In this document: positions 34,374 through 43,095 of the stretch, one piece after another | Layout: the number at the start of each line of letters is the position of its first letter | Position numbering within the stretch: position 1 is the stretch's first letter | From: SIG78 sp036677805 | GTDB lineage: Bacteria; Verrucomicrobiota; Lentisphaeria; Victivallales; Victivallaceae | Reading direction: 5' to 3' | Length of the DNA: 64,000 nucleotides | NCBI GenBank assembly: GCA_036677805.1 | Contig: JAVBVS010000004.1 | Location: forward strand, 186,001 to 250,000 | Notes under the pieces: model-generated | Told to the model about the DNA's origin: nothing | The model's database searches: none | The model's input: only the letters and a program-made list of their open reading frames with translations | Made by a program: the position numbers and the translations under genes

Positions 34374-37300
34374 CTATTCTTCCGGACTCCAAAGTTCCAC
34401 TTCGGAGAGGATCAGCCGCTGCTGTTCCGCTTGCGGCTGGGGCGCGAAGGTCAGCTTGACCAGCCGTCCCCTGCTGTTGGCCGGAAAGCGGTAGATTTTG
34501 CGGCGCACATCCTGAGGATCACGGTTGTCGTCGGCTCCCAGCGGAAATTCCGCCTGCTGCCAGCGCGTGCCGTCTTCCGACCAGCTGAGCGTCGCATTCC
34601 GGAGATAATGCTGGCAGATCGCTTCCAGCCGGTCCAGCGGATAGGTCGCCTTCAAATCGAATTCGATCGCGATCGCCTCGGGCGTTTCCCACCCGACGAT
34701 CCATTCGTCGAGCTTGCTTTTGCCCCGGTCGACATTGCCTTTGGCGATGGCCTGGAGCCGGTTGGTCAGATGGCCGTCGGCGAGCGCATACCATTCCTGT
34801 GGCGTTGATTCCGCCGGCTTGTCCGGAGCCTTGGCATAGCGGTAGGCGGCGCCGGGCGCTTCGCGGTTCAATCCGGTCAGGGGCAGGAACTTCTGCCACT
34901 TGACGTAATTTCCGGTCAAACAGCGGCCCGAGGGCATCGTCTGCGGCCGAATCAGCGTCGAGGGGAAGCGGAAACGCCAGATGTCCTGATTGCATTTGAG
35001 GTTGTTGCTTTGAGCAAGATACCGGAACAGCTGCTGGCAGGCCGGATTGCCGGCATTGCCCAGATCGCCGATTTCGCTGCCGAAGGTCAGCACTTTGCCC
35101 CGGCCGAGCGGATATTCGATCACCGCCGAGGAGCCGTCATTGTAACGTCCCGCGATACGGGCTCCTGCGGCGGGCGTCAGCACGAAACGTCCGGCATTGC
35201 CGACCGGCAGGGTCAAATCGGCGTAACGGAATGCGGTCACATTGGCGTCCGCCTCCTTGGCGTCGGCGATGCCGAGCAGCGTCCGGCGGACCTCCCGGAG
35301 ATCCTCGGCGGCCGGGGTGAACGAAAATGCCTGCGGATCGGTCACGATCAGCGTGCCGCCGTTTTTGACATATTCCTCCAGCGCGGTCAGCGCCGGGCGG
35401 TCGACGTATTTGGCGTCGGGCGCGAAAATCACCTTGAAACGGCTCAGGTCGACCAGTTTTCTGGCCAGGCTGCCTTCGTTGAAATAGCGGAAAAAGACCT
35501 TCGGCTGCAATTCCAGCAGCGAATGGATGGTCATTGTCCGGGTCGGATAGACCGATACCCCGACATAGGAGCGCAGCGTATCCAGACAGGCGAAGATGGC
35601 GCAGTCCGGTTCCGGAAACTTGAGCTGGTTCATCCGGCCGAGTTCGTCCAGCAGCGCCATTTCGATCTGCCAGCGTTCCGGCGCGCCGAAGTATTCGCTG
35701 TGCAGATAACGCACCCCGGAACGGGTTCCGACGGTGTCGGCCAGATAATAGTGGATTCCGGTCGCACCGGAGCGCACCGATTCGCTGACTTTTTCGATCA
35801 CTTCGTCGGGGGTGAAACTGCACGAATATTCTTCGACGTGCATGCAGGGCCAGAACTCCTTGACCTGGCTCAGATCGCTGACGTATTTGGTCAGGAAGCC
35901 GAAGTCGGAAATGTCCGGGTTGCGGCGCGGATAGAGCTGGTGGGTCACGATGTCGCACACTTCCGGGGTGAAGTCGGTATAGTCGTAGGTCTGGTTCTGC
36001 GCCGCCACCGGGTCGTCGCTGATGACTTTGATCGCGGGATTGATCGCGCGGACCCTGGCGGTGACCTCCTTCATGAAGCCGACCATCGCGTCATTCATAT
36101 ACTTGCGCAGGGCGATCCAGGCATAGACGTCGGGATCGGAACCCGATTTGGGGATGCCGAATTTGCCGTAGCCGTATTTGGCCCGGACTTCGCGGTCGAT
36201 CTGCTTGAGCAGTTCGTAATCGGGATATTTTTCCAGAAATTCGATCAGAATGATCATCGCATAGTTGACCTGCTCGTCGCCGAAGGAAACCGCGTAGATC
36301 TGGTCGGCGAAAGGCCGGATCAATTCCAGGTTGCGAAAATATTCCGCCTTGGCTTCCGGATCGAAGAGGAAGGGACTGTTGTTGCGTTTCGGCATCTTGC
36401 CCGGCCCCCAGCGGTTGTCGGGCATGTAAATCCATTTCAGCCCGGCTTCTTTGCCTTTGGCGATCAACCCGTAGCGTTCCAGGGTACCGCTCTGGTTGAT
36501 GACCAGCAGTCTGGATTGGGCGAAATCCTTCATCAGATCGCGTTCCACCCATGGGAAGCCGTATTGGAGCGCCACCGGGTGCATCAGGATGCCGAGTCCG
36601 CCATGATACCAGAACATGGCCCCGTCCTTGCCGAGGCCCATCGGCTGATCGCTCCACAATTCACGATAGAGCGGATTTTCGGTGGTGGCGGCGAGGGTGG
36701 ATTTTTCCGCCTTCCGGTCGCGGCAGGGGAAATTGGCGCGGTAAAGCGTGTCGGAGTTCCGCTTGAGCCGGAGCTCCCAGTGGTCCGCCCCGGCTGGCGG
36801 CGCGAGTTTCAGCCGGACGGTTTCGCCGGGTGCGGCCGCGGCCGTCACCGCTTTGCCGGCCGTACCGTCGAGCGCGACCGGCGTGGCGGCGAGGGTAAGG
36901 CCCTGCGGTGCATCGTCAGCGACCTTGAATACGAATTCCGTGACCTCATTGCCGGAAACCTGTTCCAATATCACCGGCAATTCGCCTGCGCGCGGAGTCA
37001 TCAGGAACGGCCGGAAATGGGAGGGATCGGCGAAGCCGCCGTTGCCGCTTCGGAGGGAACTCAATTCCTCCGGCGCGGTCTTGCTGCGGGAGAAGTTCAT
37101 GCTCCACAGTTCCGCGCCGCCGGGCTGATAGCCGATTTCGGCCAGCGGAATCGCCATTTCCACGCCCCAGAAATCCTGGCCGCAGAAGGCTCCGGCGCGG
37201 AGGTCGGTATGATAGGCGACACGGCCGCCGAGGGCATCGAAAACAATGCCGTTGGGATTGACGATGAACTGGCGCAGATTTTCCGGCAATCCGCTGTTGA

Positions 37301-37655
37301 AGGGATCGATGCCGACTTCGACGCAGTCGTCGCGCCAGATTTCATTGTCGCGCTCTTCCGGCGTGGTCCATTGCCGCCGCAGCGAATTCATATTGGATTC
37401 GTGACAGCGGAATCCGGCATAAAACATTTTGTCATCCCGGCCGACGAAGACATCGGTGGGCATGGCGGCTTCTCCGCCGCCGACTTTTTCCAGCCGGAAG
37501 GTTTTGGCATCCTGCCATTCCGCCGGATCGATTTTGCCGTCCAGCGCGGGCGCCTGCTTCAGCCACGGCAGCGCCGCGTCGCCGGAGGGCGCCGCCGCCA
37601 GCCCGCCGCAACCGGCGAGCACGCAGCACAGCAGCCATGAGTTTCTGAAATTCAT
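34374..37655 (-). CDS. Large secreted CBM9/glycosidase-like protein
   Basis: 1093 residues with signal peptide (LLCCVLAGCGGLAAAPSG; the LAGC could be a lipobox). An N-terminal CBM9/DOMON-like domain (LDGKIDPAEWQDAKTFRLEKVGG, DDCVEVGIDPFN, FWGVEMAIPLAEIGY) spans about 30-215. A large barrel-like region (about 330-690) has FGDEQVNYAMIILIEFLEKYP and THQLYPRRNPDISDFGF. A beta-galactosidase trimerisation-like domain lies at about 700-860 (FKVIFAPDAKYVDRPALTALEEYVKNGGTLIVTDPQ). A discoidin-like C-terminus contains TYPLDRLEAICQHYLRNATLSWSEDGTRWQQ. Probably acts on an extracellular glycan. Confidence 0.82.
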   Translation of the reverse strand: MNFRNSWLLCCVLAGCGGLAAAPSGDAALPWLKQAPALDGKIDPAEWQDAKTFRLEKVGGGEAAMPTDVFVGRDDKMFYAGFRCHESNMNSLRRQWTTPEERDNEIWRDDCVEVGIDPFNSGLPENLRQFIVNPNGIVFDALGGRVAYHTDLRAGAFCGQDFWGVEMAIPLAEIGYQPGGAELWSMNFSRSKTAPEELSSLRSGNGGFADPSHFRPFLMTPRAGELPVILEQVSGNEVTEFVFKVADDAPQGLTLAATPVALDGTAGKAVTAAAAPGETVRLKLAPPAGADHWELRLKRNSDTLYRANFPCRDRKAEKSTLAATTENPLYRELWSDQPMGLGKDGAMFWYHGGLGILMHPVALQYGFPWVERDLMKDFAQSRLLVINQSGTLERYGLIAKGKEAGLKWIYMPDNRWGPGKMPKRNNSPFLFDPEAKAEYFRNLELIRPFADQIYAVSFGDEQVNYAMIILIEFLEKYPDYELLKQIDREVRAKYGYGKFGIPKSGSDPDVYAWIALRKYMNDAMVGFMKEVTARVRAINPAIKVISDDPVAAQNQTYDYTDFTPEVCDIVTHQLYPRRNPDISDFGFLTKYVSDLSQVKEFWPCMHVEEYSCSFTPDEVIEKVSESVRSGATGIHYYLADTVGTRSGVRYLHSEYFGAPERWQIEMALLDELGRMNQLKFPEPDCAIFACLDTLRSYVGVSVYPTRTMTIHSLLELQPKVFFRYFNEGSLARKLVDLSRFKVIFAPDAKYVDRPALTALEEYVKNGGTLIVTDPQAFSFTPAAEDLREVRRTLLGIADAKEADANVTAFRYADLTLPVGNAGRFVLTPAAGARIAGRYNDGSSAVIEYPLGRGKVLTFGSEIGDLGNAGNPACQQLFRYLAQSNNLKCNQDIWRFRFPSTLIRPQTMPSGRCLTGNYVKWQKFLPLTGLNREAPGAAYRYAKAPDKPAESTPQEWYALADGHLTNRLQAIAKGNVDRGKSKLDEWIVGWETPEAIAIEFDLKATYPLDRLEAICQHYLRNATLSWSEDGTRWQQAEFPLGADDNRDPQDVRRKIYRFPANSRGRLVKLTFAPQPQAEQQRLILSEVELWSPEE

Positions 37656-37749
37656 ATGATATTGACTCCGAAAACTGTTAGGTCATGAAGGAGCCGATTT
37701 CGCCCGCCCTGGCTTGCGCCGGGCGCGGACGGAATCGGCAGGGAGGAGA

Positions 37750-38535
37750 TTACGGCTGTTCGTCCAGAATCGGGGTGGTTTTGGTGCCGATGCCGGAACC
37801 GGCCGGAAAGGCCGAGAAGGTCACAAAGCCGACATGGCCGCCGAGGTGGAGCAGATTGACGCCGTTCTGGTGATAGCGCGTCCAGGAGATCGGGGCGGAG
37901 TAGACCGGCTGATAGGCGGTCGGATAATGGTCGCCGACGATGAAGTTGCCGGGGCTGGTGTCGACGCCGGAAAGTGTATTCCGGGCATAATCTTCACGGG
38001 TGGAGGCGTAGTTGCCGGTCCAGAAACTGAGCTTGGGATGGATGTAGAAGAAGTAGGAGGTGTTGTATTCGGCCACGCTGGAATAGGCGTTCTGAGCATA
38101 ACCGGTGTCGCTGGGGCAGTTGAAGAAGCGCCGGGCGACTTCCAGCGTCAGCGGCTGGCCGTTGTAGGTGCCGTAGTCCTGGCCGATGTAATTGCCGATG
38201 ATCAGCAGCTGGACCGGGCCGGCGGTGCCGGCGGCGGGATTGTAGTAGGAGCTGGTTCCGCTGACATAGTGGCCGCGGGTGGGCAGCGCCGCCGCGATCG
38301 AATTGTTGTAGCAGGCCATGTAATCCTTGTTGTCGCCGCCGTACATGGTGAAACCCAATCCGATCTGCTTGAGGTTGCTGACGCAGCTTGCCGCCCGGGC
38401 GCGTTCGCGCGCCGCCGACAGTGCCGGCAGCAGCATGGCCGCCAGGATTGCGATAATGGCAATTACGACCAGAAGTTCGATCAATGTGAAGAGACGGGGG
38501 ACGGCAATTCGGGGGGATGCGAAGTACTGTTTCAT
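37750..38535 (-). CDS. Pseudopilin-like protein (cassette C)
   Basis: 261 residues. The leader is longer than in the other copies (MKQYFASPRIAVPRL), then FTLIELLVVIAIIAILAAML and LLPALSAARERARAASCVSNLKQIGLGFTMYGGDNKDYM. The globular domain is Tyr/Asn-rich with CPSDTGYAQNAY. The C-terminal GVNLLHLGGHVGFVTFSAFPAG is a variant of the family's DGH end. It precedes the 1093-residue secreted protein by 94 bp in the same direction and follows a GntR-type regulator. In this cassette the pilin-like gene comes before its partner. Confidence 0.92.
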   Translation of the reverse strand: MKQYFASPRIAVPRLFTLIELLVVIAIIAILAAMLLPALSAARERARAASCVSNLKQIGLGFTMYGGDNKDYMACYNNSIAAALPTRGHYVSGTSSYYNPAAGTAGPVQLLIIGNYIGQDYGTYNGQPLTLEVARRFFNCPSDTGYAQNAYSSVAEYNTSYFFYIHPKLSFWTGNYASTREDYARNTLSGVDTSPGNFIVGDHYPTAYQPVYSAPISWTRYHQNGVNLLHLGGHVGFVTFSAFPAGSGIGTKTTPILDEQP

Positions 38536-38685
38536 GGCTTTTCTCCTTCGGTAACGATCATTCGGTTCATGGTCTTCGAATTAAAATCGGGCGGTGGCGG
38601 TTTTCAAATTCGGTGGCGGCGATTTCTCCTTGTCTGATGGCATCGGATCATATTTTTCCATTTCGGTCGATTGTGACGGGCAAAT

Positions 38686-39804
38686 TCAGGGCTGCGTCGG
38701 CTGCGGCGTCGTCGCCCGGGAAAGGTCCGGATTCGGCGCGACCCAGCGGTATTTGCGCGGAATGGCCGAGAGCGGCGAGGCCGGATGAAAGAGCACCGGC
38801 ACCGGATATTTGCGCTGGATCAATTGCGCCCGGTTGCCGAAGATCAATTCGCGCAGCGCCTCATAGGCGCGGGGAATCAGCGATTCGCAATCGGGCACCT
38901 GAAAGATGGGGATGTTGTCCCGCACCGGGATGCTCCGGTCGGCATTGATGCGCGCGCCGTCGACGCCCACCAGCAGACATTGCGGCGGAATCTCGATATG
39001 ATTTTTTCGCAGGGCGACGCTGACTCCGGCGGTGTAGCCGTTGTAACAGATCAGCGCTTCCGGCCAGCAGCGCTTTTCTTCGAGATAGCGGAAAAAGCAA
39101 TCGCAGGGATCGGGGTCGCGCCAGTCGCTGACGTAATCGTCGCACGGTACCGGAGGCAGATCGAATTCGGTTTTGATCGCCCGCCAGCTTTTGGTGAAGG
39201 CGGTGTTGTAACTTTCGAGCATGCTCGAGAAGAACAGTCCGATTTCCCGGTATCCGGCCGCCATCAGCATCCGGACATAATTGCGGATCAGCCCGGTGGT
39301 GTCGTGCTCGACATAATTGAGCGACCGGCCCAACACCGGCAGCAGATTGCACGAAACGAAAGGCACTCCGGTCTGATTGAGATGTTCTGCGGCTTCCACC
39401 GAAAGCGAACTGGCGTAGAAAATCAATCCGGCGAAATGATTGCCCAGCAGCGACCGCAGATATGGCGAATGGGGTTTGCCTCCGGCCAGCAGCAGCGGTT
39501 CGAATCCGTCCTGCTCGATGGCCTTGCAGATTTGCGACAGAAACGGCGAGGCCGGGGCGCTCATCTGGGAAACCAACCCGATCAAGCCGGAACTCCGGTG
39601 CTCGCGGTTGATGCCGACTTTGACCCGCCGCCGGGAATGGAGAATCTCGCGTTCCCGCAGCGGACGCAACGCATTGGTGATGGTCTGTCCGGAAACCCGG
39701 AATTCCCGGGCCAGCTCCCGCACCGACGGCAGGGCGCTGTCGTAACAGCCCCGATGGATGCGGGATTCGATTTCTGCCGCGATGGCCGGATATTTGGCTT
39801 TCAT
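38686..39804 (-). CDS. GntR-HTH / LacI-type sensor hybrid transcriptional regulator
   Basis: 372 residues from ATG 39804. Longer starts to 39864 would begin inside the promoter. The GntR winged helix is KYPAIAAEIESRIHRGCYDSALPSVRELAREFRVSGQTITNALRPLREREILHSRR. The sensor domain contains SSGLIGLVSQMSAPASPFLSQICKAIEQDGFEPLLLAGG, FAGLIFYASSLSVEAAEHLNQTGVPFVSCN and LLVGVDGARINADRSIPV. A perfect inverted repeat sits between the -35 and -10 of its own promoter, suggesting repression of itself. It heads the minus-strand run of pseudopilin, glycosidase-like protein and Gfo/Idh. Confidence 0.9.
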   Translation of the reverse strand: MKAKYPAIAAEIESRIHRGCYDSALPSVRELAREFRVSGQTITNALRPLREREILHSRRRVKVGINREHRSSGLIGLVSQMSAPASPFLSQICKAIEQDGFEPLLLAGGKPHSPYLRSLLGNHFAGLIFYASSLSVEAAEHLNQTGVPFVSCNLLPVLGRSLNYVEHDTTGLIRNYVRMLMAAGYREIGLFFSSMLESYNTAFTKSWRAIKTEFDLPPVPCDDYVSDWRDPDPCDCFFRYLEEKRCWPEALICYNGYTAGVSVALRKNHIEIPPQCLLVGVDGARINADRSIPVRDNIPIFQVPDCESLIPRAYEALRELIFGNRAQLIQRKYPVPVLFHPASPLSAIPRKYRWVAPNPDLSRATTPQPTQP

Positions 39805-39854
39805 GATGACCGGATTTCCAGACTGATTCGGGTTCGGGCCTTGTGCTTGATAAA

Positions 39855-39883
39855 AGTATAACAAAAAATCGGACCGATTTCAA
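39855..39883 (-). promoter_or_regulatory. Promoter of GntR/LacI-hybrid regulator
   Basis: TTGAAA (39883-39878), 17-nt spacer, TATACT (39860-39855) on the minus strand, about 50 nt before ATG 39804. Confidence 0.65.
39866..39880. promoter_or_regulatory. Inverted repeat in promoter spacer, candidate operator
   Basis: AAATCGG-A-CCGATTT, perfect 7-bp arms with one central base, filling the spacer of the regulator's own promoter. The core CGGACCGAT recurs at 41069-41077, inside the promoter spacer of the next minus-strand gene. Confidence 0.6.
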
Positions 39884-40207
39884 GAGTCAATTCCGCCGGA
39901 TCATCGTTTTTACTGCGATTATGCAGTGCAGATAGTTGTAATTTGTTATTTTAAAATTAGTTATAAATCATGATTGTGATCGGATGCATGGTCCTTGCCA
40001 AGCTCGGCCATGCGGAAAAATTCGCTCCGGTTCCGCTCTCTGCACTGAATGATCGTGGCAAATCCGGTTGGATACGAGTGCTTTGAACCGTCATTTTTCA
40101 TGCCTCGGAGGCGTTGGCGGAGGGAAGCTGCGCCGGATCGATGATGCACACGACAACGCATTGGTTCTCGCGGACCGGCCGGGGGCGTTTCGCCGAGGCG
40201 CTGTTTT
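39884..40207. other. Intergenic region without recognised gene
   Basis: AT-rich near 39900-39980, then ordinary GC-rich DNA. A 96-codon minus-strand frame (39961-40251) overlaps the hydrolase end and has no ribosome binding site or protein-like pattern. I see no RNA structure, repeat or convincing ORF. It may hold a decayed gene. Confidence 0.4.
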
Positions 40208-41008
40208 TCAGCAGGCCTGTCCGGACCTTTCGCACCGGGCCAGGAAATCAAGCATGTCGCGGAAGGCTTCGAGTTGTTGGCGGCGGGTCAGCGCATAGAA
40301 AAAACCGTGCTCGGCCATGGTGTAGAATTTCTGTTCCGACGGCACCCCCAGCGCCTGTTGGCGATGGAGGAAATCGGTCACCATGCGGCTTGGGAACATG
40401 TGTTCGTTCTCCGCTTCGAGAAAGAGCAGCGGGGGATTGTCGGGGCTGAGGTAGCTCGACAGCGAGAGCTGCCGGTAGCGCTCGGGAGCCTCGGCATACG
40501 ACTTGCCTGCGGCCCGGGCCATTTCGACGGCGATCGGCGGAAAGATGTCCGGCCACGGCGCGAATTCCACCGGCGTCGCCTGAAGCATTCCGGCTTCCGG
40601 TTTGAGCCATTGCCGCGCCGGATTCCACGGCTCCCCGGCCGCGCCCGGCGGCGCCAGGAGCAGCAGTCCGGCCAGATGGGCGCCGGCGGACGAGCCGTGG
40701 ACGGCGATGCGGGCCGGGCGGCGCCGCTGCCGGAGCCAGTCGGCGAAAGCCATGTAGGCTTCCCGGATATCTTGCAGCTGCCGGAAGGCGTCGACGTCAA
40801 GCCGGTAATCGGCGGCGGCGCAGATGAAGCCTTCGCGGTTGAATCCCTGCATGATTTCATGGAACCCGGTGCGGCTGCCGGCGCGCCAGCCGCCGCCGTG
40901 GACGAAAAAGAGCGCGATTGGGCGGGTGGCTTTTTCCGGTGCGAAGAGGTCGAATACCCGTCCCGGAACGATGGGATCGTCCAGATAATAACTCTCGAAA
41001 AATTTCAC
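40208..41008 (-). CDS. Alpha/beta hydrolase (esterase/lipase type)
   Basis: 266 residues from GTG 41008. The HGGGW oxyanion motif (FVHGGGWRAGS) and the nucleophile elbow GSSAGAHLAGLLLL place it with HSL-type and kynurenine-formamidase-type esterases. The catalytic His is probably in MAEHGFFYA near the C-terminus, with an Asp/Glu in FLEAENEHMFP. A longer frame runs to ATG 41053 or 41104. However, a consensus promoter (-10 at 41059-41054) places transcription start downstream of both, and GGAGTG at 41015-41020 fits GTG 41008. Probably deacylates sugars. Confidence 0.8.
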   Translation of the reverse strand: MKFFESYYLDDPIVPGRVFDLFAPEKATRPIALFFVHGGGWRAGSRTGFHEIMQGFNREGFICAAADYRLDVDAFRQLQDIREAYMAFADWLRQRRRPARIAVHGSSAGAHLAGLLLLAPPGAAGEPWNPARQWLKPEAGMLQATPVEFAPWPDIFPPIAVEMARAAGKSYAEAPERYRQLSLSSYLSPDNPPLLFLEAENEHMFPSRMVTDFLHRQQALGVPSEQKFYTMAEHGFFYALTRRQQLEAFRDMLDFLARCERSGQAC

Positions 41009-41053
41009 CGTATGCACTCCGATGGTCGATTTCCACTTGATTTTTGGCTCCAT

Positions 41054-41082
41054 AATATACCGGTTGCGCGGACCGATGTCAA
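41054..41082 (-). promoter_or_regulatory. Consensus promoter of alpha/beta hydrolase gene
   Basis: TTGACA (41082-41077), 17-nt spacer, TATATT (41059-41054). The spacer contains CGGACCGAT (41069-41077, plus-strand reading), matching the core of the inverted repeat at 39866-39880. Confidence 0.7.
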
Positions 41083-41111
41083 TCGAAATCGGACGATTTT
41101 GCATTTTTCGC

Positions 41112-41140
41112 TTGACGAAACCGCTTTGCGGCGGTATTTA
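41112..41140 (+). promoter_or_regulatory. Promoter of cysteine desulfurase-like gene
   Basis: TTGACG (41112-41117), 17-nt spacer, TATTTA (41135-41140). Transcription would begin near 41147, favouring ATG 41172 as the start over ATG 41151. Confidence 0.5.
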
Positions 41141-41171
41141 GTATCAATCCATGGATTTGACGGGCGGACGG

Positions 41172-42308
41172 ATGGCAAACATTTCAGACCTCATTTATTT
41201 CGACCACGCGGCGGCGACGCCGGTACGGAGCGAACTTTGGCCGCTGTTGCCGGAGCTGGCCATGCGCTGTTACGCCAACCCGGAGGCGGCGCATCGGCTG
41301 GCCTCCGAGGTGCGCCGGTTGCTGGAGGATGCCGGGCAACGCCTCGCGGCGGCGGTCTTCGGCCGGACGCTGCCGGAATGCGGTGTGGTGTTCGGCGGCA
41401 GCGCCAGTGAACTGCTGGCGCTAATCGGCAGCCTCCACCGTCCGGCCCGTGCGGCGGGCGCGGGGTCGCAGCTGGAGCATCCGGCGGTTCTGGCCATGCT
41501 CCGGCGCGGCTGCGGTGCGGTGCGGATGACGGAGGTTGACCGGGATGGCCGCTGGCAATTGCCCGCGACGCCCGACGACGCGGTCGCGCTGGCTGCCGTA
41601 AGCTGGGTCCAGAGTGAAACCGGGTTGATTCAGCCGCTCGACCGGATGCTGCCGGAATTGCGTCGGGCTTTTCCCGAAGCACTGCTGCTGGTCGATGCGG
41701 TTCAGGGCGCGGGCAAGCTCGAATTCCCGGCCGCGCTGCCCGATCTGGCGGTGGTTTCGGGCCACAAATTCGGCGCGCCGGGCGGTGCGGCGCTGCTGCT
41801 GCTTTCTCCAGCGGCGCGGCAGCTGGAGAAAGCATTGGCGAAACTGCGCCGCGACGATTACCTGACCGGTCGGGCGGAGCCGCTGAATGCGCTGCTGCTG
41901 ACCCGCGCGGCGGAGCTGGCCGCCGCGGAGCGCAAGCCGAATTTCGAGCGGGTGGCGGCGCTTGGGCGCCTGCTGCGCGCCGGTCTGACGAGTCTTGAAT
42001 TGCCGGTCGGCAAAGAAGTGATATTCACGGCGGCGGAAGAACGGAGTTCGCCCTACATTCTTCATTTCGTGCTGCCCGGCTACGATTCCGGCGTGCTGGT
42101 CAGGATGCTGTCGCAGCGCAACATCATGGTTGCGGCAGGCAGCGCCTGCCGGGCCGAAAGCAAAATGCCGAGCGCGGCATTGACCGCGCTCGGCTTCCCG
42201 CGCCGACTGGGCCACAGCGGCCTTCGGCTCTCTTTCTCGCCGGCCAACACGGTGGCCGAGGCGCAGACCTTTCTCAAGGTGCTGCCGGAAGTGCTCCAGG
42301 ATTATTGA
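41172..42308 (+). CDS. Cysteine desulfurase-like aminotransferase class V
   Basis: 378 residues from ATG 41172 (385 from 41151). PLP-dependent fold type I: IYFDHAAATPVRSELWP start, FGGSASELLALIG, EHPAV (His stacking on PLP), LLLVDAVQGAGKL (PLP Asp), SGHKFGAPGGAALLLL (Schiff-base Lys) and the mobile-loop cysteine in GSACRAESKMPSAAL. These match IscS/NifS enzymes that release sulfur from cysteine. It is a stand-alone gene: no iscU, thiI or mnmA is adjacent. The loop around the Cys is charged compared with usual GSACTSG-type loops. Confidence 0.85.
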   Translation: MANISDLIYFDHAAATPVRSELWPLLPELAMRCYANPEAAHRLASEVRRLLEDAGQRLAAAVFGRTLPECGVVFGGSASELLALIGSLHRPARAAGAGSQLEHPAVLAMLRRGCGAVRMTEVDRDGRWQLPATPDDAVALAAVSWVQSETGLIQPLDRMLPELRRAFPEALLLVDAVQGAGKLEFPAALPDLAVVSGHKFGAPGGAALLLLSPAARQLEKALAKLRRDDYLTGRAEPLNALLLTRAAELAAAERKPNFERVAALGRLLRAGLTSLELPVGKEVIFTAAEERSSPYILHFVLPGYDSGVLVRMLSQRNIMVAAGSACRAESKMPSAALTALGFPRRLGHSGLRLSFSPANTVAEAQTFLKVLPEVLQDY

Positions 42309-42324
42309 CCGCGCTTCCTGTGAC

Positions 42325-43080
42325 TTATCCGGCGGTGAAGAAATCGAGCAGTTCCGGCATGATGCCGAGCCAGAAATTCCAGTCGTGTACGCCGGGTTGT
42401 TCGCGATAGTCGAGCTTCCAGCCGCCGGCGGCCTCCAGCCGGGCCTTGAATTCGCGATTGGTGGAGACCAGTTCGTCGCCGACGCCGCAACGCATCCAGA
42501 GTTTCGGACGGATGGCGCCGGGCGCGAAGCGCTTGAGCACCTCGAACAGATCGTTGTCGGTGCCGAGCATTGCGGTGCGCGAGCCGAAAATCGCCGCCAC
42601 TTCGATGTCTGCCATGCCGCCTTCGGGTCGTCCGACCCAGCCGATATCGGCCACCGCCGACATCGCGGCGATTTTGCCGAAACGCTCCGGCTGCCGGAGC
42701 CCGAGTTTCAACGCGCCGTAGCCGCCCATCGACAAGCCGGCGGCGAAGGTCTGGTCCCGTCCGGTCCGTGCCGGAAACATGGTCTGAATCAGGCGCGGCA
42801 GCTCTTCGCTGATGAAGGTCCAGTACTTTTCGCCCGCAACCATGTCGGTGTAGAATGAGCGTGCGCCGTCGGGCATCACCACGATGAATTCGCGGTCGCG
42901 CAGGTACCGGTAGATGCCATTGTGAACATAGGCGTTTTCATCGTCGCTGCGGCCGTGGAGCAGATAGATCACCGGGAAGCCGGGCTTGCCGTCGGAGTGC
43001 GGCTTCTCTGGTACGAACACGTTCATCGCACAATCCCGCATCAGCACAAACGAGGTAAAATTGCAGTTCAGCAGAGCCAT
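42325..43080 (-). CDS. Putative esterase (EstA/esterase-D type), copy 1
   Basis: 251 residues, cytoplasmic. Alpha/beta hydrolase of the tributyrin-esterase/S-formylglutathione-hydrolase-like group: FPVIYLLHGRSDDENAYV, ARSFYTDMVAGEKYWTFISE, FAAGLSMGGYGALKLGLRQP (nucleophile Ser in GLSMGG), MRCGVGDELV (Asp) and GVHDWNFW (catalytic His). It is a tandem duplicate of the next gene, with the same length and near-identical stretches. Probably deacetylates sugars or other acyl esters. The two copies are 15 bp apart in the same direction. Confidence 0.88.
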   Translation of the reverse strand: MALLNCNFTSFVLMRDCAMNVFVPEKPHSDGKPGFPVIYLLHGRSDDENAYVHNGIYRYLRDREFIVVMPDGARSFYTDMVAGEKYWTFISEELPRLIQTMFPARTGRDQTFAAGLSMGGYGALKLGLRQPERFGKIAAMSAVADIGWVGRPEGGMADIEVAAIFGSRTAMLGTDNDLFEVLKRFAPGAIRPKLWMRCGVGDELVSTNREFKARLEAAGGWKLDYREQPGVHDWNFWLGIMPELLDFFTAG

Positions 43081-43095
43081 GATTCCTGATTCCGT

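Noticed and set aside
35010..37640. 876-codon plus-strand ORF
   Set aside because: Antisense to the 1093-aa secreted protein; no ribosome binding site or recognisable motif.
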